A DNA stretch of 60,142 nucleotides. Source: Streptomyces sp. ISL-96. Its GTDB lineage: Bacteria > Actinomycetota > Actinomycetes > Streptomycetales > Streptomycetaceae. The translations under genes were made by a program, and so were the position numbers. The DNA is taken from positions 1 through 60,142 of the forward strand of contig NZ_JAGGPA010000081.1 of assembly GCF_018614035.1 (NCBI RefSeq), in the 5' to 3' direction. The notes below the pieces were generated by a model, which searched no databases, had not been told where the DNA came from, and worked only from the letters and a program-made list of their open reading frames with translations. This document shows positions 42,289 to 51,560 of this stretch, piece after piece. Each line of letters opens with the position of its first letter. Position 1 is the first letter of the stretch.

Positions 42289-43053
42289 CTACACCGGGGC
42301 CACCGAAAGCACCCCGAGCCCGGCCCGACGTACCGCGATCGACCCGTACGGCGTACGCAGCCGAAGCCAGCCGCCGGCGGCAAGCAGCGCAACCGCACCC
42401 GCGCCAGCACCACCCGCACCCGCACCCGCACCCGCCGAGCCCAACCGCAAGAAGCCCAGCGACTGCGCCGCATGCACCGCCCGCAGCGGCAACTCCGTCT
42501 CGCCCAGCGTCCGCGACCAGATCTCGCGACCGATACGGTCCCGAGCCGCCCGCGTCCGATCCTCCGGCGCCAACGCCCCGTCCCGCGCCCGGAACTCCGC
42601 GACCGCCGCCGCGACCGCCGCGCGCATCGCCTCGGGCTCCGGCAGCCCCGGAACCTGCTGCCAGCCCCCGCGAGGCGGCAGCATCCCGGCCCAGGGCGGC
42701 CCCGTAACGGCGGCAGGCACCACAACCACCCCGGTGGACTCCTCGATGCCTTCGAGAAGCTCCCCGGCAGAAACCGTGACATCCAGCTCACCGGCACCAG
42801 CACCGGCACCAGCGGCGTCGCCGCCACCCGCACCGCCACCGCCACCGCCCACCGCCGCCGCGACCGCCAGCCGGGACGTCCGGACGGCCAGCACCTCGAA
42901 CGACGGCGGCCGCCCGAAAACAGCCACCGCCCCTGCGCCCACCTGAAGACGTACCGCCGCGGCCCGGTCGTAATGGATCAACCGCCCGAGGAACGCGGCA
43001 AGATCCGCCGCCTCCCCCGCATCGGCAAGCGTCAGCCGCCCCGGCGCCGTCAT
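42289..43053 (-). CDS. Conserved-type hypothetical protein
   Basis: A 254-residue protein with no domain I recognise. It has two Gly/Ala low-complexity stretches (about residues 68-90 and 208-222) and a middle helical region with WSRTLGETELPLRAVHAAQS. The ATG overlaps the thioesterase stop (ATGA), so it is the third gene of the ettA-thioesterase operon. No signal peptide or membrane helix is evident. The function is unknown; the coupling suggests it is real. Confidence 0.75.
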   Translation of the reverse strand: MTAPGRLTLADAGEAADLAAFLGRLIHYDRAAAVRLQVGAGAVAVFGRPPSFEVLAVRTSRLAVAAAVGGGGGGAGGGDAAGAGAGAGELDVTVSAGELLEGIEESTGVVVVPAAVTGPPWAGMLPPRGGWQQVPGLPEPEAMRAAVAAAVAEFRARDGALAPEDRTRAARDRIGREIWSRTLGETELPLRAVHAAQSLGFLRLGSAGAGAGAGGAGAGAVALLAAGGWLRLRTPYGSIAVRRAGLGVLSVAPV

Positions 43054-43523
43054 GCGGCGACAGCCCCCCGCGCACCCCGCCGGTCAGCACGGTCACTGCC
43101 GTCGTCCAGGTACTCCAGGAGGAAAGACTTCTCCTCCGCCGAGATCCGCCGCGGCCGCGCCGCTTCGAGGTCGTACGGCACAACGACCGTCGAGGCCCGC
43201 ACGTACACCCGCTCAGGGGTGTCCGCTTCCGCGGGGTCCTTCACCTCGTAAGCGATCGTCAGCGACGCCGCGCCGATCTTCGTGACCCACGACTCGATGA
43301 TCACCGGCTCGTGCCGGTGGACCAGCGGCAGCTTGTAGTCGATCTCGTGCCGGGCCACGACGGACCCGCCCGCGAACGACGGCGAGCCGTCCCCCGGCGC
43401 CAGCCGGAACATGAAGTCGATCCGCGCTTCCTCCAGGTACCGGAGGAAGACGACGTTGTTGACGTGCCCGAAGGCGTCCATGTCCGACCAGCGCAGAGGG
43501 CAGCGGTAAATGTGACGGGACAA
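43050..43523 (-). CDS. Hot-dog-fold acyl-CoA thioesterase (4HBT family)
   Basis: A 157-residue protein beginning at TTG 43523, six bases after GGGG and two bases past the ettA stop. The hot-dog motif YRCPLRWSDMDAFGHVNNVVFL contains the catalytic Asp of the 4-hydroxybenzoyl-CoA thioesterase type. It ends with an acidic-basic tail. It would hydrolyse acyl-CoA thioesters in the cytoplasm. The upstream frame to 43640 overlaps ettA and is not used. Confidence 0.88.
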   Translation of the reverse strand: MSRHIYRCPLRWSDMDAFGHVNNVVFLRYLEEARIDFMFRLAPGDGSPSFAGGSVVARHEIDYKLPLVHRHEPVIIESWVTKIGAASLTIAYEVKDPAEADTPERVYVRASTVVVPYDLEAARPRRISAEEKSFLLEYLDDGSDRADRRGARGAVAA

Positions 43524-43525
43524 GA

Positions 43526-45190
<1,665 letters not shown>

Positions 45191-45275
45191 GAGAAACCGT
45201 CCGGCAATCGATGTGTGGGCAGATACACCCCATCTTGCCTGACGTCCACCCCGGGACGGAAACGGGTATGGCAAC

Positions 45276-45330
45276 GGCCCCGGTCCGCCAAGGCATACCG
45301 GGGCCGCGGTGAGCGCCCGGTGACCGGGCG
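45276..45330 (-). terminator. Double hairpin terminator of the surface protein gene
   Basis: GGCCCCGGT/ACCGGGGCC (45276-45284 and 45297-45305) and CGCCCGG/CCGGGCG (45314-45320 and 45324-45330) are two perfect stems directly past the stop of the thioester surface protein gene and upstream of ettA. Confidence 0.7.
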
Positions 45331-45343
45331 TCGTCGCTCGTCT

Positions 45344-46864
45344 TTACTCTTCGCCGGAGGCGGCGGACTCCTTCTTGCGGACGAAGATGACCGCGGCGAG
45401 GCCGAGGACGACGAAGGCGACCGCTACGCCCAGGATCATCGGCGTGGCGTCGGAGCTGCCGGTCTCTGCGAGGTCGAGTCCGTCGGCGGCGGTGGGGGCG
45501 TCACCGGCCGTGGCGGGGCTGGGCTGGTTCTGGGGCTGGTCCATGGTGCCGGTGCCGACGCCCATGCCGGTACCGGTGCCTGCGGAGGTGGCGGCGGAGG
45601 TCTTGCAGTCGAGGATGCCCTTGAAGTTCTTCTTCAGGCCGCCGGGGCCCTCGATCGTGAAGTCGTACGCCTGGTCCTCCTGGACCGGGATGGTCACCGT
45701 CCGGGACTGGCCGGCCGCCACGGTGTGCTTGAAGTCCATGAGCTCGAAGCTGAACGGCTCGTCGCCCTTGTTGGTGGCGGTGATGTCCACCCCGCCCTTC
45801 GCGCAGTTCTTCTCGGCGGAGAGAGCGGGAATGGCGCCCTTCTTCGCCCACGTGGCGGTGGCGCCGGCGGAGACGGTGGATTCGCTGGACCCGGCCAGGA
45901 TCTGCGTCTGGCTCTGCGTGACCCCGGCGAAGGCCCGGCCGACCGGCACCGAGGTGGTGCCCTGCACGGTCAGGGAGGTCGAGCCGTCGGCCGCGGCGGC
46001 GGGGACGTCGAAGTACAGCTCGCTGCCGTTGGTAGCGGCGGTGACGGGCTTGCCGTCCTTGCCTACGACCTTGACGCCGCTGGCGGCGGCGTCGGCGGGC
46101 GGGGCCACGGTGACGCGTCCCGCGTTGGTGCGGACGGTGACCGGGCCGAGCTTCTCGCCGGCCTTGCCGGAGACCGCGTTCGGCTCCAGGGTCAGGGACG
46201 CCCTGGGCTCGGCGGCACCGCGCGCGTTCTTTTCGAGGAAGTCGGCGAGCTTCTCCGCCTTCGGGTCGAGCGCGTCGACCTTGACGTGGTCGGAGTACCG
46301 CCAGATCGCGACCTGGGTGCCCGCCGCGGCCGTCTGCTCGGTGAGCGAGCCGACCCCCGCCTGCTTGGCCAGCGCGCTCAGGTCGTCGACCTGCGGGTAG
46401 GAGTGCTCCAGGATCCAGCGGATCTTGCCGGCATCACGGTTGCCGCCGAGAGACGTCTGGTCCCAGGAGGTCTCCAGGTACTTCGCCTGCTCCTGCGTGG
46501 GGCGGTGGACATCGATGCAGTACGTCTTGAGCGTGCCGCCGCCGTCGACGGTCATCTCGAACAGGCCGGCGGGGATCTGCTGGTCACCACCGGCCGTGCG
46601 GAGGACGGCCTTGTCGTAGGTCTTCAGTCCGTCGAGCGTGGCTGCCGCACCGCCCTGGTGCTGCGGCGCCTCCGCCGCGGCGGCGGGCCCCGCGGCAGCT
46701 ATCGCCCCCGCGGCGAGGAGCCCCGTGGCCACGGCCGCGGCGGAGAGACGGGCAGAGGGGCGGGCGGAGCCCCGTCCGCGTACAGAAGGTGTCGAAGTGG
46801 CAGAGGACGCAGAACACGCAGAGGACGCAGAACACGCAAAAAACACCGAGAGCGCAGAAAACAC
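45344..46864 (-). CDS. Thioester-forming (TED) cell-wall surface protein with LAETG sorting signal
   Basis: A 506-residue exported protein. The GTG start is six bases after AAGGGG. A long N-terminal region with Cys/Ala/Ser repeats precedes the hydrophobic signal segment (about residues 40-63, ending AAAA-EAP). The thioester domain (about 80-215) has the Cys in KTYCIDVHRPT and the Gln in GTQVAIWRYSD that can form an internal Cys-Gln thioester. Beta-rich domains follow, then the sortase motif LAETG, a transmembrane helix and a basic tail (RKKESAASGEE). LAXTG is the class E sortase motif of Streptomyces. It may attach covalently to host or substrate amines. Confidence 0.88.
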   Translation of the reverse strand: MFSALSVFFACSASSACSASSATSTPSVRGRGSARPSARLSAAAVATGLLAAGAIAAAGPAAAAEAPQHQGGAAATLDGLKTYDKAVLRTAGGDQQIPAGLFEMTVDGGGTLKTYCIDVHRPTQEQAKYLETSWDQTSLGGNRDAGKIRWILEHSYPQVDDLSALAKQAGVGSLTEQTAAAGTQVAIWRYSDHVKVDALDPKAEKLADFLEKNARGAAEPRASLTLEPNAVSGKAGEKLGPVTVRTNAGRVTVAPPADAAASGVKVVGKDGKPVTAATNGSELYFDVPAAAADGSTSLTVQGTTSVPVGRAFAGVTQSQTQILAGSSESTVSAGATATWAKKGAIPALSAEKNCAKGGVDITATNKGDEPFSFELMDFKHTVAAGQSRTVTIPVQEDQAYDFTIEGPGGLKKNFKGILDCKTSAATSAGTGTGMGVGTGTMDQPQNQPSPATAGDAPTAADGLDLAETGSSDATPMILGVAVAFVVLGLAAVIFVRKKESAASGEE

Positions 46865-47023
46865 AGAATTCCCCTTCGGGCGAGGCCCTTTCGCATGGTG
46901 CGACCGTGGGGGGAGTGCCTCGCCGACAGACTCAAGTGCCCCGTGAGTATGCGGAAATCCTAGAGACGCGCCGAACGACAGCCCTCTGTCATACCGTCAG
47001 ATAGCCATTCCGAATCAGAATCG

Positions 47024-47485
47024 TTATCGCTCACCTCTCCCCTGCGCCGGCACTGTCGACAAATCACCGTGCGAATCAGCCGAGTTGTGCCCTTCCGTCA
47101 CCGAACGCCGCGTCAGCGCCGGGTCCCCCTTCACCACCCGCCTGAACGCGGACGTACCGCGCGTCATGTCGTGCCCCACGGCCAGCGCCTCGATGTCCGC
47201 CGAGAATCTGCGCTGCCCGTCCTTCTCCTCGTCGCGGATCCTCAACCGTCCGTGCACGAGCAGTGGTTCGCCGATGGAGACCGAGCCGGCCAGGTTCGTG
47301 GCCAGCGCCCGCCGCGCCCACACCGTGTAGAAGCTGGACTGCCCGTCCGCCCAGCTTTCCTTCTGGCGGTCCCAGTACCGCGCCGTCACCGCGAACCGGA
47401 AGCGCGCCACTCCGCCCGCCGCCGAATCCCGGTAGTCCACGCCTGTCGCGGCATTGCCCACCAGCGTCACCCACGTGTCACTCAT
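47024..47485 (-). CDS. ssbB: Single-stranded DNA-binding protein, SsbB-like
   Basis: A 153-residue protein with an OB-fold SSB domain (about residues 1-110; WVTLVGNAATGVDYRD and ARRALATNLAGSVSIGEPLL). The acidic C-terminal tip (DDDIPF-like) of replicative SSBs is missing; the end reads STVPAQGRGER. In S. coelicolor the second SSB, SsbB, also lacks the tip and acts in chromosome segregation during sporulation; length and form agree. It lies just past dynB on the same strand. Confidence 0.85.
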   Translation of the reverse strand: MSDTWVTLVGNAATGVDYRDSAAGGVARFRFAVTARYWDRQKESWADGQSSFYTVWARRALATNLAGSVSIGEPLLVHGRLRIRDEEKDGQRRFSADIEALAVGHDMTRGTSAFRRVVKGDPALTRRSVTEGHNSADSHGDLSTVPAQGRGER

Positions 47486-47599
47486 CCCGACTCCCCCTCC
47501 ACCACTGGTCCGCCCCTGTGCCTGTCGCCGTGCCTGTCCCTGTCCAAGTGACTGGTTCCATGCTGGACCGGAAGCGGCGAGCCCGCCGGAGCCTGTGGG

Positions 47600-49474
47600 T
47601 TACCGGCCGGTTGTGGACAAGCCCGTCACCGCCACGTACTGCTCCCGCACCTCCCAGTACCGCATCAGCTCCGCCGACACCGGATCCAGTACGCGCGCCC
47701 GGCCGCACCCGGCGGCCGCCTCCCGCAGCCGCCGCTCGGCGTCCTGCCCGTACCGCCGCGCCGGCCCCCTCGCCGCCACCGAGCACGCCCACTCCACCAG
47801 CGGACCGCCCACGATCCCGGCGAGCATCACCAGTACGGGCGGCAGCAGTTGCGGCTCCAGTACGCCCACGATCTGGCCCACCAGCCACAGCCCGCCGAAG
47901 ATCTGGAGCAGGGTCATCGAAGCCTGGGTCAATACCGCCGCCGGCCACCACGCGGGCTTCGGCGGCCTGCCGCGGGGCACTCCGGCCCGTACCGCCAGTA
48001 CGTCCAGCTCCTCCGGCAGTCCCGCCGCGCCGCGCACCGCGGCCTCCCGTACCGCCTGCGCCCAGGGGGCCGGCAGCCCGGCCGCGGCGTCGTCCGCGAC
48101 CGTACGCACGGCCTGCTCCACCCGCTGTCTGGCGGTGATTTCCTCCTCCTCCCCCTCGGCCGGGGTCTGCCCGGAAATCGGGTCGAGCCCCGCGCCCAGG
48201 GCCCGGTTCGCCTCGTACCAGCGCCACAGCCTCAGCCACGGCGTCCCGCACGACTTCCCCGCGTTCCGCCGCCACTCGCGTTCCGCCGCCTCGCCCACGG
48301 CCGCCGCGCCCACCGCCGCCGCCAGCCGGTCGGTGAACCGGTCGCGGGCCCGCTCCCCGAGCTCGGGAGGCCGCCGCCCGTCGGCGACGTAGACCGGTCG
48401 CAGCCGGGCCGCGGCGGCGTCAACGTCGGCGGACAGCCGGCGGGCGGCGGCCCCGCGCTCCTGCACGAACTGGCCGAGCATCTCGCGAAGCTCGCCGACG
48501 CCCTCACCTGTCAGCGCCGACAGGGCCAGCACCGTGGCGCCGGGTTCGCCGTGCTCGCCGAGCGCCATGCCGTCCTCGTCGAGGAGCCTGCGCAGATCGT
48601 CGAGGACGAGGTCTGCGGCGTCGCCCGGAAGCCGGTCCACCTGGTTGAGCACCACGAAGGTGATCTCCGCGTGTCCGGCGAGCGGCCGCAGATAGCGCTC
48701 GTGCAGTACGGCGTCGGCGTACTTCTCCGGGTCGACGACCCAGATCACCGCGTCGACGAGTGTGAGCACGCGGTCCACCTGGTCGCGGTGGGCGGTGGCG
48801 GCCGAGTCGTGGTCGGGCAGGTCGATGAGGACGAGGCCGTTCAGCGCGTCGTCGCGGAAGCCGGGCGGCGCCGGCCTGCGGCGTAGCCGCCCGGGGATCC
48901 CGAGCCGGTCCAGCAGACCGGCGGCGCCGTCCGTCCAGCTGCACGCGATGGGCGAGGAGGTGGTCGGCCTGCGGAGCCCCGTGTCGGAGATCTGGACGCC
49001 CGCGAGGGCGTTGAAGAGCGTCGACTTGCCGCTGCCGGTGGCGCCCGCGACGGCGACGACGGTGTGCCGGGCGGAGAGGCGCTGGCGGGCGGCGGCCTCG
49101 TCGAGCACGCGGCCGGCCTCGGCGAGCGTGGCCGCTTCGAGGCGGGTACGGGAGAGCCCGACGAGTTCGCGCAGGGCGTCGAGGCGTCCGCGCAGCCGGC
49201 CGTCGTAAGCGCCGCCGGGCGGCAGGCCGTCGTACTCGTCGTCGCCGTCCCGCGGCGCGTTGGACGGGGGCCGGACGGGGCGCGGGGGCCGCACGGGGCG
49301 CGCCGCGCGCTCGTCGGAACGCCGGGCGATCAGCCCGTCGTCCCAACGCCCCTCAGGGGGCCCGCCGACGCCTTCCACCCCCTCCCCCCCATCCATTCCT
49401 TCGGCACCATCGACGCCATCGACACCATCCATGCCATCTGTGTCATCAGTCACAGCAGTCACGTTTGCGGTCAC
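47600..49474 (-). CDS. dynB: Dynamin-like GTPase with membrane helices, DynB-like
   Basis: A 624-residue GTPase. The acidic N-terminus has Asp/Gly/Val repeats (about residues 10-40) and Pro-rich parts. The G domain has AGATGSGKSTLFNAL (about 142-152), LIDLPDHDS and LNQVDRLPGD (NxxD guanine motif variant NQVD). Two transmembrane helices lie at about 510-565. The start overlaps the upstream GTPase stop by four bases. The pair matches DynA/DynB, which stabilise FtsZ rings during sporulation septation in S. venezuelae; the membrane-spanning partner is, as I recall, DynB. Confidence 0.82.
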   Translation of the reverse strand: MTANVTAVTDDTDGMDGVDGVDGAEGMDGGEGVEGVGGPPEGRWDDGLIARRSDERAARPVRPPRPVRPPSNAPRDGDDEYDGLPPGGAYDGRLRGRLDALRELVGLSRTRLEAATLAEAGRVLDEAAARQRLSARHTVVAVAGATGSGKSTLFNALAGVQISDTGLRRPTTSSPIACSWTDGAAGLLDRLGIPGRLRRRPAPPGFRDDALNGLVLIDLPDHDSAATAHRDQVDRVLTLVDAVIWVVDPEKYADAVLHERYLRPLAGHAEITFVVLNQVDRLPGDAADLVLDDLRRLLDEDGMALGEHGEPGATVLALSALTGEGVGELREMLGQFVQERGAAARRLSADVDAAAARLRPVYVADGRRPPELGERARDRFTDRLAAAVGAAAVGEAAEREWRRNAGKSCGTPWLRLWRWYEANRALGAGLDPISGQTPAEGEEEEITARQRVEQAVRTVADDAAAGLPAPWAQAVREAAVRGAAGLPEELDVLAVRAGVPRGRPPKPAWWPAAVLTQASMTLLQIFGGLWLVGQIVGVLEPQLLPPVLVMLAGIVGGPLVEWACSVAARGPARRYGQDAERRLREAAAGCGRARVLDPVSAELMRYWEVREQYVAVTGLSTTGR

Positions 49475-51090
49475 TTCTCCTTCTGCAACACGGAGAGCGC
49501 GGCGATCAGCGCCGCCTGCGGCTCCGGGGTCACTTCGAGGGCGTCGAGCGGCGCCAGCCGCAGCTCCCGTTCAGTGCTCAGTACGCGGTCGATGTACGTC
49601 GTCAGCAGCTCCCCGCCCTTGTCGCGCAGCCGGGTCGCGGCGACCGCGCCGATCCGCTCGGCCAGCCGTTCCCCGGCGGTGCGCGCCCGGCGGCCGCCCA
49701 GCAGCGCGGCGGCGAGCAGGGCGGCGACGGTCTCGGCGTCGGGCGCGGGCGGCCGTTCCAGATCCCGTACCTCTTCCTCGGCGAGCTCTTCGAGCACCCG
49801 GCGCCAGCGCCGTGCGGCCATCCCGATCCGCTCGCCCGCCTCGCGGTGGGGGATCGCGAACGCGACCGCGTCGGCGGCGGGCTCCCGCCGCCACGCCTCG
49901 TGGACGTGTTCGTCGGCGGCGGCCACGGCGCACTGGAGCAGCGAGGTGAGGCTTCCGACGAGCGAGTCGAGAAGCTCACCCGCCGAACTGTCCAGCGGAT
50001 ATCCGCGCCACCGGGTGAGGGCGTCCCCGGAGAGGACCGCGCCGCGCTGGAGCCGGCGGCGTACCCGCGTGCCCTCTTTCTCGTACGCCTCTTCGACGTC
50101 CGCGGTCAGCCGTACGGACGCGGCGTACTGCGCGGCGACGGCCCCGGCGAGCTCGGGCATCCGGGCGTTGAGCGACTCGATGACGCCGGTGGCGGTACGG
50201 CCGACGGCCTGCTGCCGGGCCGCCGGGTCGTGCACCCGGTGCGCCAGCCAGGCGCGCAGCGGCTCGACGGCGGTGGAGGGCAGCAGTCCGGTGCCGCCGC
50301 CCGCGGATTCGGGCAACTCGGGGATGGTGAAGCGCGGTACGTCGCCGAGCCCGGCCTTGGTGAGCAGCGCGGCGTACTGCTGCGACACCTCGCCGATCAC
50401 CTGGTGGGGCACCCGGTCGAGGACGGTGACGAGGGTGGCGTCGTACTCCTTCGCGGTACGCAGCAGATGCCACGGCACGGCGTCGGCGTACCGGGAGGCG
50501 GTGGTCACCATCACCCACACATCGGCGGCGCAGATGAGTTCAGCGGCGAGCACCCGGTTCCTGGCGACGAGCGAATCGAAATCAGGGGCATCGAGGAGGG
50601 CGAGCCCACGCGGCAGCGTCCCCACGGTCTCCACGCGCAACGTGTCCCCGCCGCCGGCGCCCCTCTCGCCCTCCAGGGACCCTTCCGCCCCGTCTTCCTC
50701 CCCCTCCTGCCGGGGCAGCCATACGCGCGTGAGCTGCGGCAGTACGCGGAGACTGGCGAACCAGTGGTGATCGTCCGGGTGGCATACGAGCACGGGCGTA
50801 CGCGTGGTGGGCCGCAGCACGCCGGCCTCGCTCACCCGCCTGCCCACCAGCGAATTGACGAGGGTGGACTTGCCGGCTCCGGTGGAGCCGCAGATGACGG
50901 CGAGCAGCGGTGCCTCGGGCTGTTTCAGCCGGGGCAGCAGATAGTCGTCGAGCTGCGCCAGCAACTCGATCCGTGCCTGTCTCGCGCGCGGAGCCCCCGG
51001 TAGGGGGAGCGGGAGGCGCACGGCAGCGACACGGTCGCGCAGGGCGGAGAGTGCGTCGATCAGCTGAGGCCGTGCGTCCAAGGTCACCAC
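49471..51090 (-). CDS. dynA: Dynamin-like GTPase, DynA-like
   Basis: A 539-residue GTPase without a clear membrane helix. P-loop VICGSTGAGKSTLVNSLVG (about residues 63-82), switch 2 LLDAPDFDSL and TVLDRVP in place of a standard NKxD. A long helical C-terminal part follows. The GTG-GTG start is weakly preceded by a ribosome site, and a perfect 9-base-arm hairpin lies about 20 bases upstream. Followed by the DynB-like gene with a four-base overlap, and then ssbB. Assigned to DynA by pairing and size. Confidence 0.82.
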   Translation of the reverse strand: MVTLDARPQLIDALSALRDRVAAVRLPLPLPGAPRARQARIELLAQLDDYLLPRLKQPEAPLLAVICGSTGAGKSTLVNSLVGRRVSEAGVLRPTTRTPVLVCHPDDHHWFASLRVLPQLTRVWLPRQEGEEDGAEGSLEGERGAGGGDTLRVETVGTLPRGLALLDAPDFDSLVARNRVLAAELICAADVWVMVTTASRYADAVPWHLLRTAKEYDATLVTVLDRVPHQVIGEVSQQYAALLTKAGLGDVPRFTIPELPESAGGGTGLLPSTAVEPLRAWLAHRVHDPAARQQAVGRTATGVIESLNARMPELAGAVAAQYAASVRLTADVEEAYEKEGTRVRRRLQRGAVLSGDALTRWRGYPLDSSAGELLDSLVGSLTSLLQCAVAAADEHVHEAWRREPAADAVAFAIPHREAGERIGMAARRWRRVLEELAEEEVRDLERPPAPDAETVAALLAAALLGGRRARTAGERLAERIGAVAATRLRDKGGELLTTYIDRVLSTERELRLAPLDALEVTPEPQAALIAALSVLQKEK

Positions 51091-51409
51091 ATGCGAAGAA
51101 TGCCCAATTTTGGAGCCTTTTAGAAGCTTAAAGGCTCCTCTGCGCGCCTATGAGCGCCGATTGGCGGCGAGGGACAGACGGTATGAGTGGGGCACAGGCA
51201 TAACGAGTGCACAACACCCGGGGCGCGAGACGCCAAAAGCGATGCGCGATTCGCACTCGCCTGCGATTATCAGGTTCGCTTCACCGAACCTCCACATCGT
51301 GCCACGCAGGTGAAGCAACCGGCCCAAGGCAATCGGAGCCCTATCCTTGTCCCCGGCAAGGTCCAGGACCCCTCCCAGCCCGGGGCCAGGCCGCCGAGGT
51401 CATGATCCG
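51091..51409. other. Intergenic region between dynA and tRNA-Arg
   Basis: It contains the hairpin at 51112-51138. The rest, including the AT-richer tract around 51215-51320, should hold the promoter of the tRNA gene, but I cannot place boxes with confidence. No gene is supported. Confidence 0.55.
51112..51138. promoter_or_regulatory. Perfect inverted repeat upstream of dynA
   Basis: GGAGCCTTT (51112-51120) and AAAGGCTCC (51130-51138) are perfect 9-base arms around a 9-base AT-rich loop, ending 22 bases before the dynA start codon. It is either an operator for a developmental regulator or a leader hairpin. Confidence 0.5.
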
Positions 51410-51482
51410 GCCCCCGTAGCTCAGTGGATAGAGCAGGCGCCTTCTAAGCGCTTGGCCGCAGGTTCGAGTCCTGCCGGGGGCA
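51410..51482 (+). tRNA. tRNA-Arg (anticodon UCU)
   Basis: The cloverleaf is complete. The acceptor stem GCCCCCG pairs with CGGGGGC (51475-51481), the D arm is GCTC...GAGC, the anticodon stem is GGCGC/GCGCT with loop CTTCTAA (anticodon TCT), and the T arm is GCAGG-TTCGAGT-CCTGC. The discriminator base is A at 51482 and CCA is encoded at 51483-51485. It reads AGA/AGG, rare codons in this GC-rich genome. No integrase or att duplication is seen nearby. Confidence 0.96.
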
Positions 51483-51502
51483 CCACGCCCGATTGGTGTC
51501 CG

Positions 51503-51525
51503 GCCCTCCCTCCGGGAGGGCTTTT
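51503..51525 (+). terminator. Intrinsic terminator after tRNA-Arg
   Basis: GCCCTCCC (51503-51510), loop TCC, GGGAGGGC (51514-51521), then TTTT. A stable stem with a T-run 18 bases past the tRNA. Confidence 0.85.
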
Positions 51526-51560
51526 CTGCTCACCTCAGGGAGCGGGTTACGCAGGTGTTC

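Noticed and set aside
51410..51560. tRNA-Arg as an integration site of a mobile element
   Set aside because: No integrase gene and no second copy of the tRNA 3' end were found in the window.
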